Below are positions 7,934 to 16,381 of a stretch of DNA of 64,000 nucleotides, piece after piece (the first letter of the stretch is position 1; each line of letters opens with the position of its first letter). Location of the stretch: positions 186,001 to 250,000 of the forward strand of contig NZ_LXKN01000070.1 in the NCBI RefSeq assembly GCF_001692325.1, given 5' to 3'. The notes below the pieces were generated by a model that ran no database searches, had not been told where the DNA came from, and saw only the letters and a list, made by a program, of their open reading frames with translations. The position numbers and the translations under genes are program-made. The stretch is from Rhizobium sp. AC27/96 (lineage in GTDB: Bacteria; Pseudomonadota; Alphaproteobacteria; Rhizobiales; Rhizobiaceae).

Positions 7934-8905
7934 TTACTCAAGGCTCAAGGCCGCCTCGAAGACCTCGGTATCCACATTGCCGCCCGATGTGACGGCGATC
8001 ACCGTGTCACCATCGATATCCTTGCCATGGAAAAGGGCCGCGGCTAGCGCGACGGCGCCGCCCGGTTCCACGACGATCTTCAGGCGGGTGAAGGCGAGCG
8101 CCATAGCCTTCTGGGCCTCTTCGTCGGTTACGACGAGGCCAGGGCCGCAGAGGCGCTTCAGGATCGGGAAGGTGATGTTGCCCGGCTGCGGCGTGATGAT
8201 GGCGTCGCAGATCGAGCCCTCCATCGCGGCATTGCGCTCGATCTTGCCCGATGCCAGCGAGCGGGTGGTGTCGTCGAAATTCTTCGGTTCGCACGGGCGC
8301 ACCTTGAAGCCCGGTGCCCTGGATTCCAGCGCCAGCGCGATCCCCGAGGTCAGGCCGCCGCCGCCGCAGGGGACGAGTACGCTTGCAGCCTCGATACCTT
8401 CCTCGGCTGCCTGCTCGGCAATCTCCAGGCCGGTCGTTCCCTGGCCGGCGATGACTTGCGGCTCGTCGAAAGGTTTGATCAATGTCAGGCCGCGCTCTTT
8501 CGAAAGGCGCGCGCCGATCTCGTCGCGATCCTCCTTTACACGGTCATAGAGCACGACTTCGGCGCCGAAGGCGCGAGTATTGGCGATCTTCAGCCGGGGC
8601 GCGTCCGTCGGCATGATGATGACGGCGGGGATGCCATGCAGCCGGGCTGCCAGCGCCACGCCCTGCGCATGGTTGCCGGATGAGAAAGCAATAACGCCTC
8701 GGGCGCGCACGGAAGGCTCCAGTGCCGACACGGCCGACCAGCCGCCGCGAAACTTGAAGGAGCCGGAATGCTGCAGGCATTCGGCCTTCACGAATAATTT
8801 GCGCCCGGCAACCTCGTCGAGGAAGGGCGAGGAGAGAAGCGGTGTGCGCCGCGCGCGGCCACCGAGGCGAACGCGGGCGGCTTCGATCATTGCGATATCG
8901 ACCAT
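7934..8905 (-). CDS. Threonine/serine dehydratase-like PLP enzyme
   Basis: Fold-type II PLP enzyme of the threonine dehydratase/serine racemase group, 323 residues. The PLP Lys is Lys51 in SGSFKFRGG, the substrate loop is SSGNHAQG (about 76-82), and the phosphate loop is CGGGGLTSG (about 180-188). No C-terminal ACT regulatory domain is present, so it is a catabolic/short form, not biosynthetic IlvA. It is the last gene of an apparent four-gene minus-strand unit (tautomerase, cupin, DUF4865, this gene; gap of 88 bases before it), facing a LysR regulator. That context suggests degradation of a hydroxyamino acid or beta-hydroxy-aspartate-like compound; this is inference. Confidence 0.85.
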   Translation of the reverse strand: MVDIAMIEAARVRLGGRARRTPLLSSPFLDEVAGRKLFVKAECLQHSGSFKFRGGWSAVSALEPSVRARGVIAFSSGNHAQGVALAARLHGIPAVIIMPTDAPRLKIANTRAFGAEVVLYDRVKEDRDEIGARLSKERGLTLIKPFDEPQVIAGQGTTGLEIAEQAAEEGIEAASVLVPCGGGGLTSGIALALESRAPGFKVRPCEPKNFDDTTRSLASGKIERNAAMEGSICDAIITPQPGNITFPILKRLCGPGLVVTDEEAQKAMALAFTRLKIVVEPGGAVALAAALFHGKDIDGDTVIAVTSGGNVDTEVFEAALSLE

Positions 8906-8993
8906 GGGGGATCACTCTTCTGCTGCAGAAAGACCTTCCATGCATAGAGCTCCCGACTTCGCTTTAAAACAAGGAGATTGTCTCCATGACACT

Positions 8994-9566
8994 TCAGTCC
9001 ACACCCGGCAGCGAGAGATGGCCGACATTGTAAATCTGGATGCTCGATGCCGATATGTCTGACGGCGGATTGGCCAAGAGGCGGAAGCGCACCAGCGTCC
9101 AGCGTGTCGGCTCGAAGGCGACGACCGAGGCGAGCACATCTGCGCGCGATAGCGCAGCAGTGGCGACGTCGCTCTCTTTACGGCGAAACTCGGAAAGAGA
9201 TTGATCCGGTTCGATTGCCACCACCTCCCTTGTGGCGAACTTGGCGTTGCAAACATCCGCCGAAGTCCCGGCATGCCAGGCAATCCAGCTGTTCACCTGA
9301 GGTCTGCCGAAGCTCTCGGTCACGGCCTGGAAGCCGGGACCGCAGATAAAATCGCTCTGTGCCTCTTCCTCGTGCCAGACATAGAAGGGTGCGTAGAGGT
9401 TATCCCGGCTCCTGGTGGCCGGGTTGCCCTTTCTGGCGGTAAGATAGGCCTTGAACTTCAGGCCGGGGAGATTGTCGAGCAGGGGTCCCTTGTCGCGGAT
9501 GCGGCGATCGATGATCGCCATGTCGTAATCCGCTGGAAGAGAGAAATTATACTGCATGGCGATCAT
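8994..9566 (-). CDS. DUF4865 family protein
   Basis: Protein of 190 residues that I place in DUF4865 from its start MQYNFSLPADYDM, the block GPLLDNLPGLKFKAYL, and the APFYVWHEEEAQSDFI region; biochemical function unknown. GAGGAG, contained in the end of the cupin gene, is 6 bases from the ATG at 9566, so that start is used instead of the ATG three codons on. It is separated by 3 bases from the cupin gene. DUF4865 genes are commonly found beside tautomerase and LysR genes, as here, so a role in a small catabolic route is likely. Confidence 0.8.
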   Translation of the reverse strand: MIAMQYNFSLPADYDMAIIDRRIRDKGPLLDNLPGLKFKAYLTARKGNPATRSRDNLYAPFYVWHEEEAQSDFICGPGFQAVTESFGRPQVNSWIAWHAGTSADVCNAKFATREVVAIEPDQSLSEFRRKESDVATAALSRADVLASVVAFEPTRWTLVRFRLLANPPSDISASSIQIYNVGHLSLPGVD

Positions 9567-9569
9567 TGG

Positions 9570-9965
9570 TCACTCCTCTAGCCAGGTGACGGCGCTGCCG
9601 CCCTGGGCTGCCTGAATGCTGATATAGGCGAAGGTGCTTTCAGGTGCGGCGCCGTGCCGATGGCGTTCGTTCGGCGCGAAGGTGATGCAATCGCCGGCCC
9701 GCAGTTCCTCAGCCGAGCCGCCGAAGCGTTCAGCCAGTCCGACGCCGGACAGCGCGTAGAGAATCTGCCCGTGCGGATGCGTGTGCCAGCGGCTCATGAC
9801 GCCGGGTTCCAGCGTGCAACGCATGGCCGTGAGGTCGCCGTCCTCGCTGCCCTCGACCAGCGCTTCCACCCAGAAGGGGGCGGTAGCGATGCCGGCCGGC
9901 GAGGGTCGTATATTCGTGCCGGCGCGGTGGATCGCGGATGATTGGCGAGATATGGTTTGCGGCAT
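9570..9965 (-). CDS. Cupin-domain protein
   Basis: Single-domain cupin of 131 residues. Metal-ligand motif 1 is visible as SRWHTHPHGQILYALSGVG (His-x-His-x4-Gln/Glu), and motif 2 as FAPNERHRHG with its conserved His. This is a probable metal-dependent small-molecule enzyme or sensor. It sits 5 bases after the tautomerase gene and 3 bases before the DUF4865 gene, so the three are translated as a tight unit. The reaction cannot be assigned from sequence alone. Confidence 0.85.
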   Translation of the reverse strand: MPQTISRQSSAIHRAGTNIRPSPAGIATAPFWVEALVEGSEDGDLTAMRCTLEPGVMSRWHTHPHGQILYALSGVGLAERFGGSAEELRAGDCITFAPNERHRHGAAPESTFAYISIQAAQGGSAVTWLEE

Positions 9966-9970
9966 GGCGG

Positions 9971-10363
9971 TCAGCTCTGTTCGATCATCTGCGCACGGCC
10001 ATCTGCAAAGGACCAGTCCTCGCGCGTAGCCGTCGTGATGGTGATCATGATGTCCTCCGGGCGGACGCCAGGTGCTTCGCCAAGAAGCTCGGCGGCCCGG
10101 CGGTAGAAAGCCTTCTTGACTTCGGTGCTACGCGGCTTGCCGATCGTGACATCGAAAAAGATATAATTGTCCGAGCGCGGGGTAGGGGCGAAATAGGTCC
10201 GGTCGAAGATCAGTTCATGCGGCTCCAGCTGATGGATTGCGTGGAAGCGATCGGCTGCCGGCACATCGAATGTTTCGACCATGGCGCGGTGAAAATTGTC
10301 CGACAGGGCCTTCAGATATTCGGGCGACTTGCCGCGGAGAAGGGTGATGCGGGTGAAAGGCAT
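9971..10363 (-). CDS. Tautomerase family protein
   Basis: Protein of 130 residues resembling the Tautomerase_2 family. The catalytic Pro would be Pro2 after Met removal (MPFTRITLLRG). The family blocks ALSDNFHRAMVETFDVP, RFHAIHQLEPHELIFDR and FFDVTIGKPRSTEVKKAFYRRAAELLGE follow. AGGAG lies 7 bases before the ATG at 10363, which preserves Pro2; a longer frame would bury it. It is the first gene of the LysR-controlled unit, with an inverted-repeat operator directly upstream. Likely acts on keto-enol intermediates of a degraded compound. Confidence 0.86.
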   Translation of the reverse strand: MPFTRITLLRGKSPEYLKALSDNFHRAMVETFDVPAADRFHAIHQLEPHELIFDRTYFAPTPRSDNYIFFDVTIGKPRSTEVKKAFYRRAAELLGEAPGVRPEDIMITITTATREDWSFADGRAQMIEQS

Positions 10364-10415
10364 GGGGCGCTCCTGTTTCTGTGTCACTTGACGAGCATAG
10401 AATGCCATTGGATAA

Positions 10416-10465
10416 TCATCCTGAAAATCGGATAATTCAGGATGAACAGTCCTGAAAATATGGAC
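10416..10465. promoter_or_regulatory. Probable LysR operator between tautomerase operon and its regulator
   Basis: TCATCCTGAA (10416-10425) and TTCAGGATGA (10436-10445) are a perfect 10-bp inverted repeat with a 10-bp spacer. TCCTGAAAAT occurs at 10419-10428 and again at 10450-10459, exactly 31 bases apart (three helical turns), on the same DNA face. This fits a LysR tetramer contacting a recognition and an activation site between the two divergent starts. Confidence 0.7.
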
Positions 10466-10473
10466 GGTTATTC

Positions 10474-11415
10474 ATGCGGAAGATTATCTTCGATCTCGAT
10501 GTTCTCAGGAGCTTCGTCACGGGCATGGAGCTTGGCAGCTTTGCCAGGGCGGCAGACCGGCTCGGGCGCTCGACGTCGGCGATCAGCGCCCAGCTGAAGA
10601 AACTGGAGGAGCAGGCGGGCACGCCGATCTTCCGCAAGGCCGGGCGCGGACTGGCACTCACCGAAGCTGGCGAGACCATGCTTGCCTATGCCCGCCGGTT
10701 GCTGGATCTGAACGACGAGGCGGCGACGGCGATCCATGGTGCCGAGCTGGAGGGCTGGGTGCGGCTCGGCCTGCAGGAGGATTTCGGCGAGACGCTGCTG
10801 CCTGATGTGCTGGGTCGCTTCGCGCGTGCGCATCCGAAGGTCCGCATCGAGGCGCGCGTCGTGCGCAATGCGGAACTGGTAGAGCGCGTAACGTCAGGCA
10901 AGCTCGATCTGGCGCTTGCATGGAGCGATGGTTTTCGCACCGAGCACACGGATCGTATCGCCGAGGTGCCGTTGTGCTGGGTCGGTCCCGCGCAAGGCGC
11001 GGTGCAATGGCATGCCGATAGTGGTGAGATCATGCCTCTGGCTTCACTCGAGGCGCCTTGTCTTCTGCGCAATATCGCCGTCAAGACACTCGACCGGGCA
11101 GGCATTGGCTGGCGAATATCCTTCGTCAGTCCGAGCCTCGGTGGCCTTTGGGCCGCAACGGCTGCGGGGCTCGGCGTGGCCATTCGCACGCCGCTCGGCT
11201 TGCCAAGCAAGGTCCGGCAATTGTCGGCAGGCGAGGCGGGTTTGCCCCCCTTGCCGAAGCTGGATCTCGTGTTGCATCGCGCCGAGGCGGAGGCGAGCCC
11301 GGCGACGGAGCGGCTGGCATCGATCATTTTGCAGGCGGTGCGGCAGACGATCGACGCCGTGCCGCAGAGCCGGATATTCGAGGATGTGCCTGACTACGGT
11401 GTCGTCACGGCCTGA
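10474..11415 (+). CDS. LysR family transcriptional regulator
   Basis: Regulator of 313 residues with an N-terminal winged helix (LDVLRSFVTGMELGSFARAADRLGRSTSAISAQLKKLEEQAGTPIF region, residues about 8-53) and a periplasmic-binding-protein-like effector domain starting VRLGLQEDF. It is divergent from the tautomerase-cupin-DUF4865-dehydratase genes, with a strong inverted repeat in the 110-base gap. It therefore probably controls that operon and itself in response to a pathway metabolite. Its last 22 bases overlap the 3' end of the convergent hydrolase gene. Confidence 0.92.
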   Translation: MRKIIFDLDVLRSFVTGMELGSFARAADRLGRSTSAISAQLKKLEEQAGTPIFRKAGRGLALTEAGETMLAYARRLLDLNDEAATAIHGAELEGWVRLGLQEDFGETLLPDVLGRFARAHPKVRIEARVVRNAELVERVTSGKLDLALAWSDGFRTEHTDRIAEVPLCWVGPAQGAVQWHADSGEIMPLASLEAPCLLRNIAVKTLDRAGIGWRISFVSPSLGGLWAATAAGLGVAIRTPLGLPSKVRQLSAGEAGLPPLPKLDLVLHRAEAEASPATERLASIILQAVRQTIDAVPQSRIFEDVPDYGVVTA

Positions 11416-12458
11416 GACGAGGATTCTCGTCCGGACATCTCGCCCGCGAGGTTGGCGATCCGAATTTCCGCCTGCGCCGCCAGTTTCTGCAGGTCGCGTT
11501 GCTGGCCCGCCAGCCGTTCCATGGCGGCGATCGCGACATCTGTGGTGATGTAGTCTGGCTTGTGGCCTAGATTGCGGATGGTGACGAGTTCGGAACCGGG
11601 AATGTCCCGTGCCAGACCGCGCGAATGCAGCTCTTCCAATACGATGTCGTCGCTGTCACCGGTGATGATAATGGTCGGCGTCTTGATCTCGCGATAGCGC
11701 GGCGCATGGGCGGAGACATAGGCGAAGAGGTTGACGACATCGGCCGCATTGTTGCGGAAGGTCTGCGGTCGCAGCACCAGTTCCGGCGCTGTCTTTGCGA
11801 TGTAATCCGCGGGCCGCTTGTTTGGATGGAAGATGCTGAGCGTGCCGTTCTCGACCCGGCGCAAGCCGATCGGCATGACCAGCAGCCTGGTGAAGAGCCA
11901 ACCGAAGACAGGCATGGCGGCCAGCGTGTAATACCAGTCGACACCGCCGGGCCATGGATGTGTCGCGGGTGCCAGGAAGAGGAGCCCCGCGGTCTTTTCG
12001 GGATGACGCACGCCGAAAGCGGCGGCGATGGCACCGCCGAAGGAGTGGCCGATGATGATGGCGCTCTTGATGCCAAGCCTGTCCATCAGTTTGGCGATGG
12101 CATCCGCCTGACCTGAAGGAAGGGCGTTTTCCGCCGTTCCACGCTCGGAATAACCATGGCCGGGCCGGTCGACGAACAGCATCTCCGCACGACAGCTCAA
12201 GGGCGCGGCAAAGGCTTCGAACTGATCGCGCAGATTGCCGCTGGCGCCGTGGATGAAAACGAGAGCAGGGAGATCCGGCGTGGCCGGGCGCGGCAGGTGC
12301 AAGGCGTTCATATTATAGCCGCCGACATCGGTAAGTTCGCCAATATTGGGATAGGTGCGCTCGATGGCGCGCGTCTTATAGGCGGAAAAGCCTGCGGCAG
12401 TCAGAAGAAGCAGAGCGATGGTGGCAAACAGGGAATCGATCATTGCAGCACTATTCAA
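11394..12458 (-). CDS. Membrane-anchored alpha/beta hydrolase
   Basis: Alpha/beta-hydrolase-fold enzyme of 354 residues. A hydrophobic N-terminal segment (about residues 8-26) suggests a membrane anchor. The oxyanion region is VFIHGASGN, the nucleophile elbow IIGHSFGG puts the catalytic Ser at about 139, ITGDSDDIV supplies a likely acid, and NLGHKPDY the His. Substrate unknown. Start 12458 or an ATG five codons later (12443) are both possible. The 3' end overlaps the LysR gene by 22 bases, an uncommon convergent overlap that may allow transcriptional interference. Confidence 0.85.
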   Translation of the reverse strand: MNSAAMIDSLFATIALLLLTAAGFSAYKTRAIERTYPNIGELTDVGGYNMNALHLPRPATPDLPALVFIHGASGNLRDQFEAFAAPLSCRAEMLFVDRPGHGYSERGTAENALPSGQADAIAKLMDRLGIKSAIIIGHSFGGAIAAAFGVRHPEKTAGLLFLAPATHPWPGGVDWYYTLAAMPVFGWLFTRLLVMPIGLRRVENGTLSIFHPNKRPADYIAKTAPELVLRPQTFRNNAADVVNLFAYVSAHAPRYREIKTPTIIITGDSDDIVLEELHSRGLARDIPGSELVTIRNLGHKPDYITTDVAIAAMERLAGQQRDLQKLAAQAEIRIANLAGEMSGRESSSQAVTTP

Positions 12459-12555
12459 ATATCGTCAGCTACTAATCTAGCGCGATCCCGCAGCTTTTCA
12501 TCCCTTTTTTGGTGTGTGGTTTCGCGGCTGGCATGGCCGGGCTGCGGTACAAGCC

Positions 12556-13176
12556 TCAGGTGCGGCTGCCGGCAATCTTTTCCGAGAGCTTGCCGGCTTC
12601 GTCCTGCGCCGAGCGATTCGCGGGATAGACTTCCAGAAAGCGCTCCCACGCCTTCAGCGCCAGTTCGTCGTTGCCATGTTCGGTCAGAATCGCTGCCATG
12701 CCGGCGAGCGCGCCGAAATGGCGCGGCTCGATCCGCAGGACCTGATCGATATCCTCCATCGACTTGCGATAGTCGCCGATGGCGTAGTTGAGCGTTGCGC
12801 GCCGATTCCAGCCGTCGACAAAATCGGGCTTCAGAGAGATCACCTGATCGAGGTAATCCATGGCGGCGGCGTTGCGCTTCTCTTGAATGGCCTTGTCGGC
12901 CCATTGCATCAGGAGATTGATGGTGGCGCTGCCGGAATCACCAAGCTGCGTATTGATCTGGTCGGCAATCAGGCTCGCCTGATCCGGGTCACGCTGGCGT
13001 TTGAGTGCTGTGAAGAGATTGTCGAGCTGCTGCCTGGGCGACAGGCTGCCCGAGGAATCGCCGGGATCTTTTCGTTCGACGACGCTCGGCTCGTCAGCCA
13101 TCGCCACATGGGGCGCGGCAGCACTCAGAACAAGGAGAATCGGCAGGGCTAGATATGACAAAGCAAAAACGCGCAT
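12556..13176 (-). CDS. Secreted tetratricopeptide-repeat protein
   Basis: Exported protein of about 206 residues: Sec signal peptide (MRVFALSYLALPILLVLSAAAP, cleavage near HVAMA) and three or more TPR units from about residue 65 to the end, e.g. AMDYLDQVISLKPDFVDGWNRRATL and SMEDIDQVLRIEPRHFGALAGMA. A periplasmic scaffolding role is likely; partner unknown. The start at 13176 gives the better signal peptide; the upstream in-frame ATG is at 13185. It is transcribed alone, between rpmJ and the hydrolase gene. Confidence 0.82.
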   Translation of the reverse strand: MRVFALSYLALPILLVLSAAAPHVAMADEPSVVERKDPGDSSGSLSPRQQLDNLFTALKRQRDPDQASLIADQINTQLGDSGSATINLLMQWADKAIQEKRNAAAMDYLDQVISLKPDFVDGWNRRATLNYAIGDYRKSMEDIDQVLRIEPRHFGALAGMAAILTEHGNDELALKAWERFLEVYPANRSAQDEAGKLSEKIAGSRT

Positions 13177-13241
13177 GGCGGGCATAGTAGCCCGCCAATG
13201 TCGAAGATCAAACCAAATTTGATGCGATCAACTAAAACTGA

Positions 13242-13270
13242 GCGCCTGATCCATAAGCATCAGGCTGCGC
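13242..13270 (-). terminator. Probable terminator of rpmJ
   Basis: On the minus strand GCGCAGCCTGAT...ATCAGGCGC forms a stem (arms around 13245-13250 and 13259-13264, extended imperfectly), followed by CTCAGTTTTAG. The U-run is offset, so confidence is moderate. Confidence 0.5.
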
Positions 13271-13275
13271 GTCAA

Positions 13276-13401
13276 TCAGCCCTGACGAGCCTTGAAGCGC
13301 GGGTTCAGCTTGTTGATGATGTAAATGCGGCCCTTGCGGCGAACCAGGCGGTTGTCACGGTGACGCGCCTTGAGCGACTTGAGCGAATTCTTGATCTTCA
13401 T
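13276..13401 (-). CDS. rpmJ: 50S ribosomal protein L36, zinc-free type
   Basis: Large-subunit ribosomal protein of 41 residues: [18 protein letters not shown] followed by VVRRKG-like [13 protein letters not shown] and a C-terminal NPRFKARQG. No Cys is present, so this is the C-minus paralogue (YkgO type) that does not bind zinc; standard L36 has a CxxC...CxxxH finger. A longer in-frame start upstream (13458) is rejected because L36 always begins MKxxxS. Monocistronic, as is usual in alphaproteobacteria. Confidence 0.94.
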
Positions 13402-13460
13402 TTTTTTGATCCGCGATGTTCGAGGGGGAATGTCACATTCGCCCGTGTCTTTTAACAATC

Positions 13461-13486
13461 AAAAGCGCGCTCAGGGCGCGCTCTTT
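13461..13486 (-). terminator. Terminator of the purE-purK operon
   Basis: AGCGCGC (13464-13470) pairs with GCGCGCT (13476-13482), loop TCAGG. On the minus strand it ends in TTTTG; the plus side has CTTT, so it may act both ways. It lies about 70 bases after the purK stop and before the rpmJ promoter. Confidence 0.78.
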
Positions 13487-13553
13487 AGGGTGGGGAGCAA
13501 ATACCCTGTCGCCTGGGGCCTGTCAACCATGTCAGGGCTTTTTCCCACCAGTC

Positions 13554-14612
13554 TTAACCAAGAAGCTGGGTAACATGCCCCATCTTGCGGCCGGGACGCG
13601 CTTCCGTCTTGCCGTAGAGATGCACGAACGCATCGTCAAGGCGCAGCCATTCCGGCAGAGCCAGAATGTCGTCGCCGATCAGATTCGTCATCACACAATC
13701 GGAATGCCGTCTGGCACTGCCGAGCGGCAGGCCGGCGACGGCGCGGATGTGCTGCTCGAATTGCGAGATGACGCAGGCCGCCTCTGTCCAGTGGCCGGAA
13801 TTGTGAACGCGCGGCGCCATTTCGTTGGCGATGAGGCTGCCATCGGCAAGTGCGAAGAACTCGATGCCGATGACGCCGACATAGCCGAGCGCCTCCAGTA
13901 TTTTCCCCGCTGCCTCGCGCGCCGCCGCGGCTGTTTCATCGGAAATAGCGGCGGGGAGGGTGGAGGTGTGGAGGATGCCGTCTCTATGCACGTTCTCGGC
14001 TGGATCGTAACAGGCGATCGTTCCATCGATCCCGCGTGCGGCGATGATGGAAATCTCGCGCTCGAAGGATACGAAGCTTTCGAGAATAAGCGGCACGCCG
14101 CCCAGAGCGGCATAGCCACCGGCCGGGCTGTCGGCAGCCGAGCGGTAGACGCGCTGGCCCTTGCCGTCATAGCCTAGGCGGCGGGTCTTCAGCACACCCC
14201 GACCGCCGAAATCGGCAAGCGCGGCTTCAAGATCGGCCTGGCTGTCGACGGCATGGAAGCGTGCGGTCGGGATGCCACAGCCATTGATGAAGCGTTTCTC
14301 GGTGAGCCTGTCCTGCGCCATTTCCAGCGCCTTCGGCGGCGGATAGACGGGGACCTCAAGTGCAAGCTTTTCCGCGGCGGCAACCGGAACGTTCTCGAAC
14401 TCGTAGGTCACGACATCGCAGCGCTTCGCCAGTTCGCAGAGTGCTGTCGCATCATCATAGGCGGCAACAACCTGCTCGTTCGCCACTTGTGCGGCCGGAC
14501 AATTGATCTGCTCTTCGAGGATGATTGTGCGGAAGTTGAGGCGCGCAGCCGCCATGGCCAGCATGCGGCCGAGCTGGCCGCCGCCGATAATGCCGATCGT
14601 CTTCTCGGTCAT
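13554..14612 (-). CDS. purK: N5-carboxyaminoimidazole ribonucleotide synthase
   Basis: ATP-grasp enzyme of de novo purine synthesis, converting AIR, bicarbonate and ATP to N5-CAIR; 352 residues. It starts [18 protein letters not shown], has the ATP-grasp region [17 protein letters not shown], then [12 protein letters not shown] and [11 protein letters not shown], and ends with [14 protein letters not shown], all typical of PurK. The start overlaps the purE stop by 4 bases (ATGA-type), indicating coupling. It is the last gene of the YdcH-purE-purK unit. Confidence 0.95.
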   Translation of the reverse strand: MTEKTIGIIGGGQLGRMLAMAAARLNFRTIILEEQINCPAAQVANEQVVAAYDDATALCELAKRCDVVTYEFENVPVAAAEKLALEVPVYPPPKALEMAQDRLTEKRFINGCGIPTARFHAVDSQADLEAALADFGGRGVLKTRRLGYDGKGQRVYRSAADSPAGGYAALGGVPLILESFVSFEREISIIAARGIDGTIACYDPAENVHRDGILHTSTLPAAISDETAAAAREAAGKILEALGYVGVIGIEFFALADGSLIANEMAPRVHNSGHWTEAACVISQFEQHIRAVAGLPLGSARRHSDCVMTNLIGDDILALPEWLRLDDAFVHLYGKTEARPGRKMGHVTQLLG

Positions 14613-15106
14613 AGGTCGTCCATCGGATATTCAGCAACGGCAGCGCTCTGGCGGGCGCGCCATTCGTCGAGACGGTCGGCGATCTCTTCATCGCTGAGCG
14701 CCAGTACGGCGGCGGCAAGCAAGGCGGCATTGACTGCGCCGGCCTTGCCGATCGCCAGCGTTCCGACGGGAATGCCGGCCGGCATCTGCACGATGGAGAG
14801 AAGACTGTCCTGTCCGGAGAGCGCGCGAGACTGCACCGGCACGCCGAAGACCGGCAGCGGTGTCATCGAAGCGGCCATGCCCGGCAGGTGGGCGGCGCCG
14901 CCGGCCCCGGCAATGATGACCTTGAAACCCTCGTCCCTGGCGCCCTTGGCGAAACTCATCAGCCGATCGGGCGTGCGGTGGGCGGAGATGATGCGCGCAT
15001 CATAGGTGATTTCAAGCACTTCGAGAGTATCCGCGGCATTCTTCATGGTCTCCCAGTCGGACTGGCTTCCCATGATGATGGCGACAGGCGGTCTTTCAGT
15101 CATCAT
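14609..15106 (-). CDS. purE: N5-carboxyaminoimidazole ribonucleotide mutase
   Basis: Class I PurE, 165 residues, rearranging N5-CAIR to CAIR. Substrate-binding motifs are [27 protein letters not shown] and [14 protein letters not shown], followed by [12 protein letters not shown] codons at 15106 and 15103 are both possible; a TTG eight codons upstream lies in the overlap with the YdcH gene and is less likely. AGGAG is 12 bases from the first ATG. It follows a YdcH-family gene by 16 bases. Confidence 0.95.
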   Translation of the reverse strand: MMTERPPVAIIMGSQSDWETMKNAADTLEVLEITYDARIISAHRTPDRLMSFAKGARDEGFKVIIAGAGGAAHLPGMAASMTPLPVFGVPVQSRALSGQDSLLSIVQMPAGIPVGTLAIGKAGAVNAALLAAAVLALSDEEIADRLDEWRARQSAAVAEYPMDDL

Positions 15107-15122
15107 CGGCGCGTTGTGCTCC

Positions 15123-15332
15123 TCAGGCAATGATGTCGGGGATAATCTGGTCTTCCAGCTTGGTCAGCTTGTCCTTGATGACGAGCTTTTTCTTTTTCAT
15201 GCGCTGGATGCGAAGGGCGTCGCAGCCCGTCTGGATCATGGCGTTGATCGCGGTATCGTAATCTTCGTGTTCCTGACGCAGCCGCGCCACGATCAGCCTG
15301 ATTTCCGCCTGTTCCTGATCGGCCATGCTCAT
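15123..15332 (-). CDS. YdcH family (DUF465) small protein
   Basis: Protein of 69 residues (67 from the second Met) with two predicted helices in the DUF465/YdcH pattern: [21 protein letters not shown], then [25 protein letters not shown]. Function unknown. It is the first gene of the purEK operon; that linkage is common in Rhizobiales but unexplained. A second YdcH gene lies divergently about 230 bases away (15559-15732). Confidence 0.85.
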   Translation of the reverse strand: MSMADQEQAEIRLIVARLRQEHEDYDTAINAMIQTGCDALRIQRMKKKKLVIKDKLTKLEDQIIPDIIA

Positions 15333-15558
15333 TTCCCCAGCATCTCGCGGAATCGCAGTCGTTCCGCCTCATGAATCCCGCAAGCTCCTATCATCAATTG
15401 GCGATAACGGGAAGTTATCCTTCATCACGAAATTGCCGCCCATAGGCCACGTTTTCGCCTTCGACAACAGCTTGTTATTATGGCACAGTGAGAGGGTTGA
15501 CACCTAGGGCCTTGGCAACTGGATGGTCAGGGCGCTCAAAGAGGAAGGAAGGGTCATA

Positions 15559-15732
15559 ATGACTGTTCAAGCTCATCTTGAATCGCTCGAAAAGAAACAT
15601 GTCGCTCTTGAGGAGGAGCTGCATGTTGCACTGACGTCTCCCTCTATCAATGATATCACGATAGCCGATATCAAACGCAGGAAGCTGCGGGTTAAGGACG
15701 AAATCCAACGTCTGCGTTCGCCGGTTCACTGA
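15559..15732 (+). CDS. YdcH family (DUF465) small protein, second copy
   Basis: Protein of 57 residues from the ATG preceded by GGAAGG: HLESLEKKHVALEEELH, then TIADIKRRKLRVKDEIQRLR, matching the helix-turn-helix hairpin of DUF465. A longer frame from 15523 lacks family similarity. It is divergent from the first YdcH gene, so the pair looks like an old duplication in opposite orientation. Role unknown. Confidence 0.82.
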   Translation: MTVQAHLESLEKKHVALEEELHVALTSPSINDITIADIKRRKLRVKDEIQRLRSPVH

Positions 15733-15757
15733 TCGCAACGCTTCCATAAATCAAAAA

Positions 15758-15827
15758 CCATCGATCCTGGCTGGCGACAAGAGCCAGCCGAAAGGTTCTA
15801 AGGCAATATGCCGGCCGGGATCGATGG
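15758..15827. repeat. Nested inverted repeats between YdcH and ArsR genes
   Basis: An outer perfect 10-bp pair, CCATCGATCC (15758-15767) and GGATCGATGG (15818-15827), encloses a second hairpin, GGCTGGC (15769-15775) with GCCAGCC (15783-15789), and a GGCCGG stretch. No U-tract follows. It could be a structured 3' end of the YdcH transcript, a small RNA core, or a bidirectional barrier between the convergent genes. Confidence 0.6.
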
Positions 15828-15924
15828 GCATTTCCGCCAAAAACGGATGCGCCAGCTTCATAGCGTCGAAAGTGGGGGTTGGCGCAATTTTCCCGAAAAT
15901 TTCCAAGTCATTCGCGCGAGCGTT

Positions 15925-16185
15925 TTAGCTCCAGAATTGATCAAGCCATAGATTGAGCTTGTCAAAGCCGCGGCTGTTGACCGCGTATATGCGTTTCGTG
16001 CCTTCATTGGTCACGGAAACCAGATTGCTGTCGAGCAATGCCTTGAGGTGCTGTGACACGGCCGGGCGGCTGATGGGCAGGCCCTGCGCCAGTTCGTTGA
16101 CCGTTTTGGGTGCGCGGCGCAACTCTTCCAGCAAATAGCGCCGGTTCGGATCCGCGATGGCTGCGAAAGGGTCCATGGTCGACAT
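15925..16185 (-). CDS. ArsR family transcriptional regulator
   Basis: Short winged-helix regulator of 86 residues: MDPFAAIADPNRRYLLEELRR, then TVNELAQGLPISRPAVSQHLKALLDSNLV as the recognition region, and a wing GTKRIYAVN. It has no Cys metal site, so it is of the non-metal SdpR-like type. No target gene sits next to it in an obvious operon; the upstream gap of 196 bases carries ATTGTGCG twice (16225-16232, 16244-16251), a possible operator. Confidence 0.87.
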   Translation of the reverse strand: MSTMDPFAAIADPNRRYLLEELRRAPKTVNELAQGLPISRPAVSQHLKALLDSNLVSVTNEGTKRIYAVNSRGFDKLNLWLDQFWS

Positions 16186-16381
16186 GGCGAAAAGCTACGT
16201 CAAACGCCAGGGTGCGGCAAGTTAATTGTGCGGTGCAGGATATATTGTGCGATAGGGCTGGTTGCAGGCGACTTGGCGCTGCGACCTTTGCCTTCCCCCG
16301 GCCAGTTTCGGTCACTGCCCCTTGTCAGACTGGGCTAACGGATTTACTCACGATTGTCGAACCGGTGCGTCATCCCTGACG

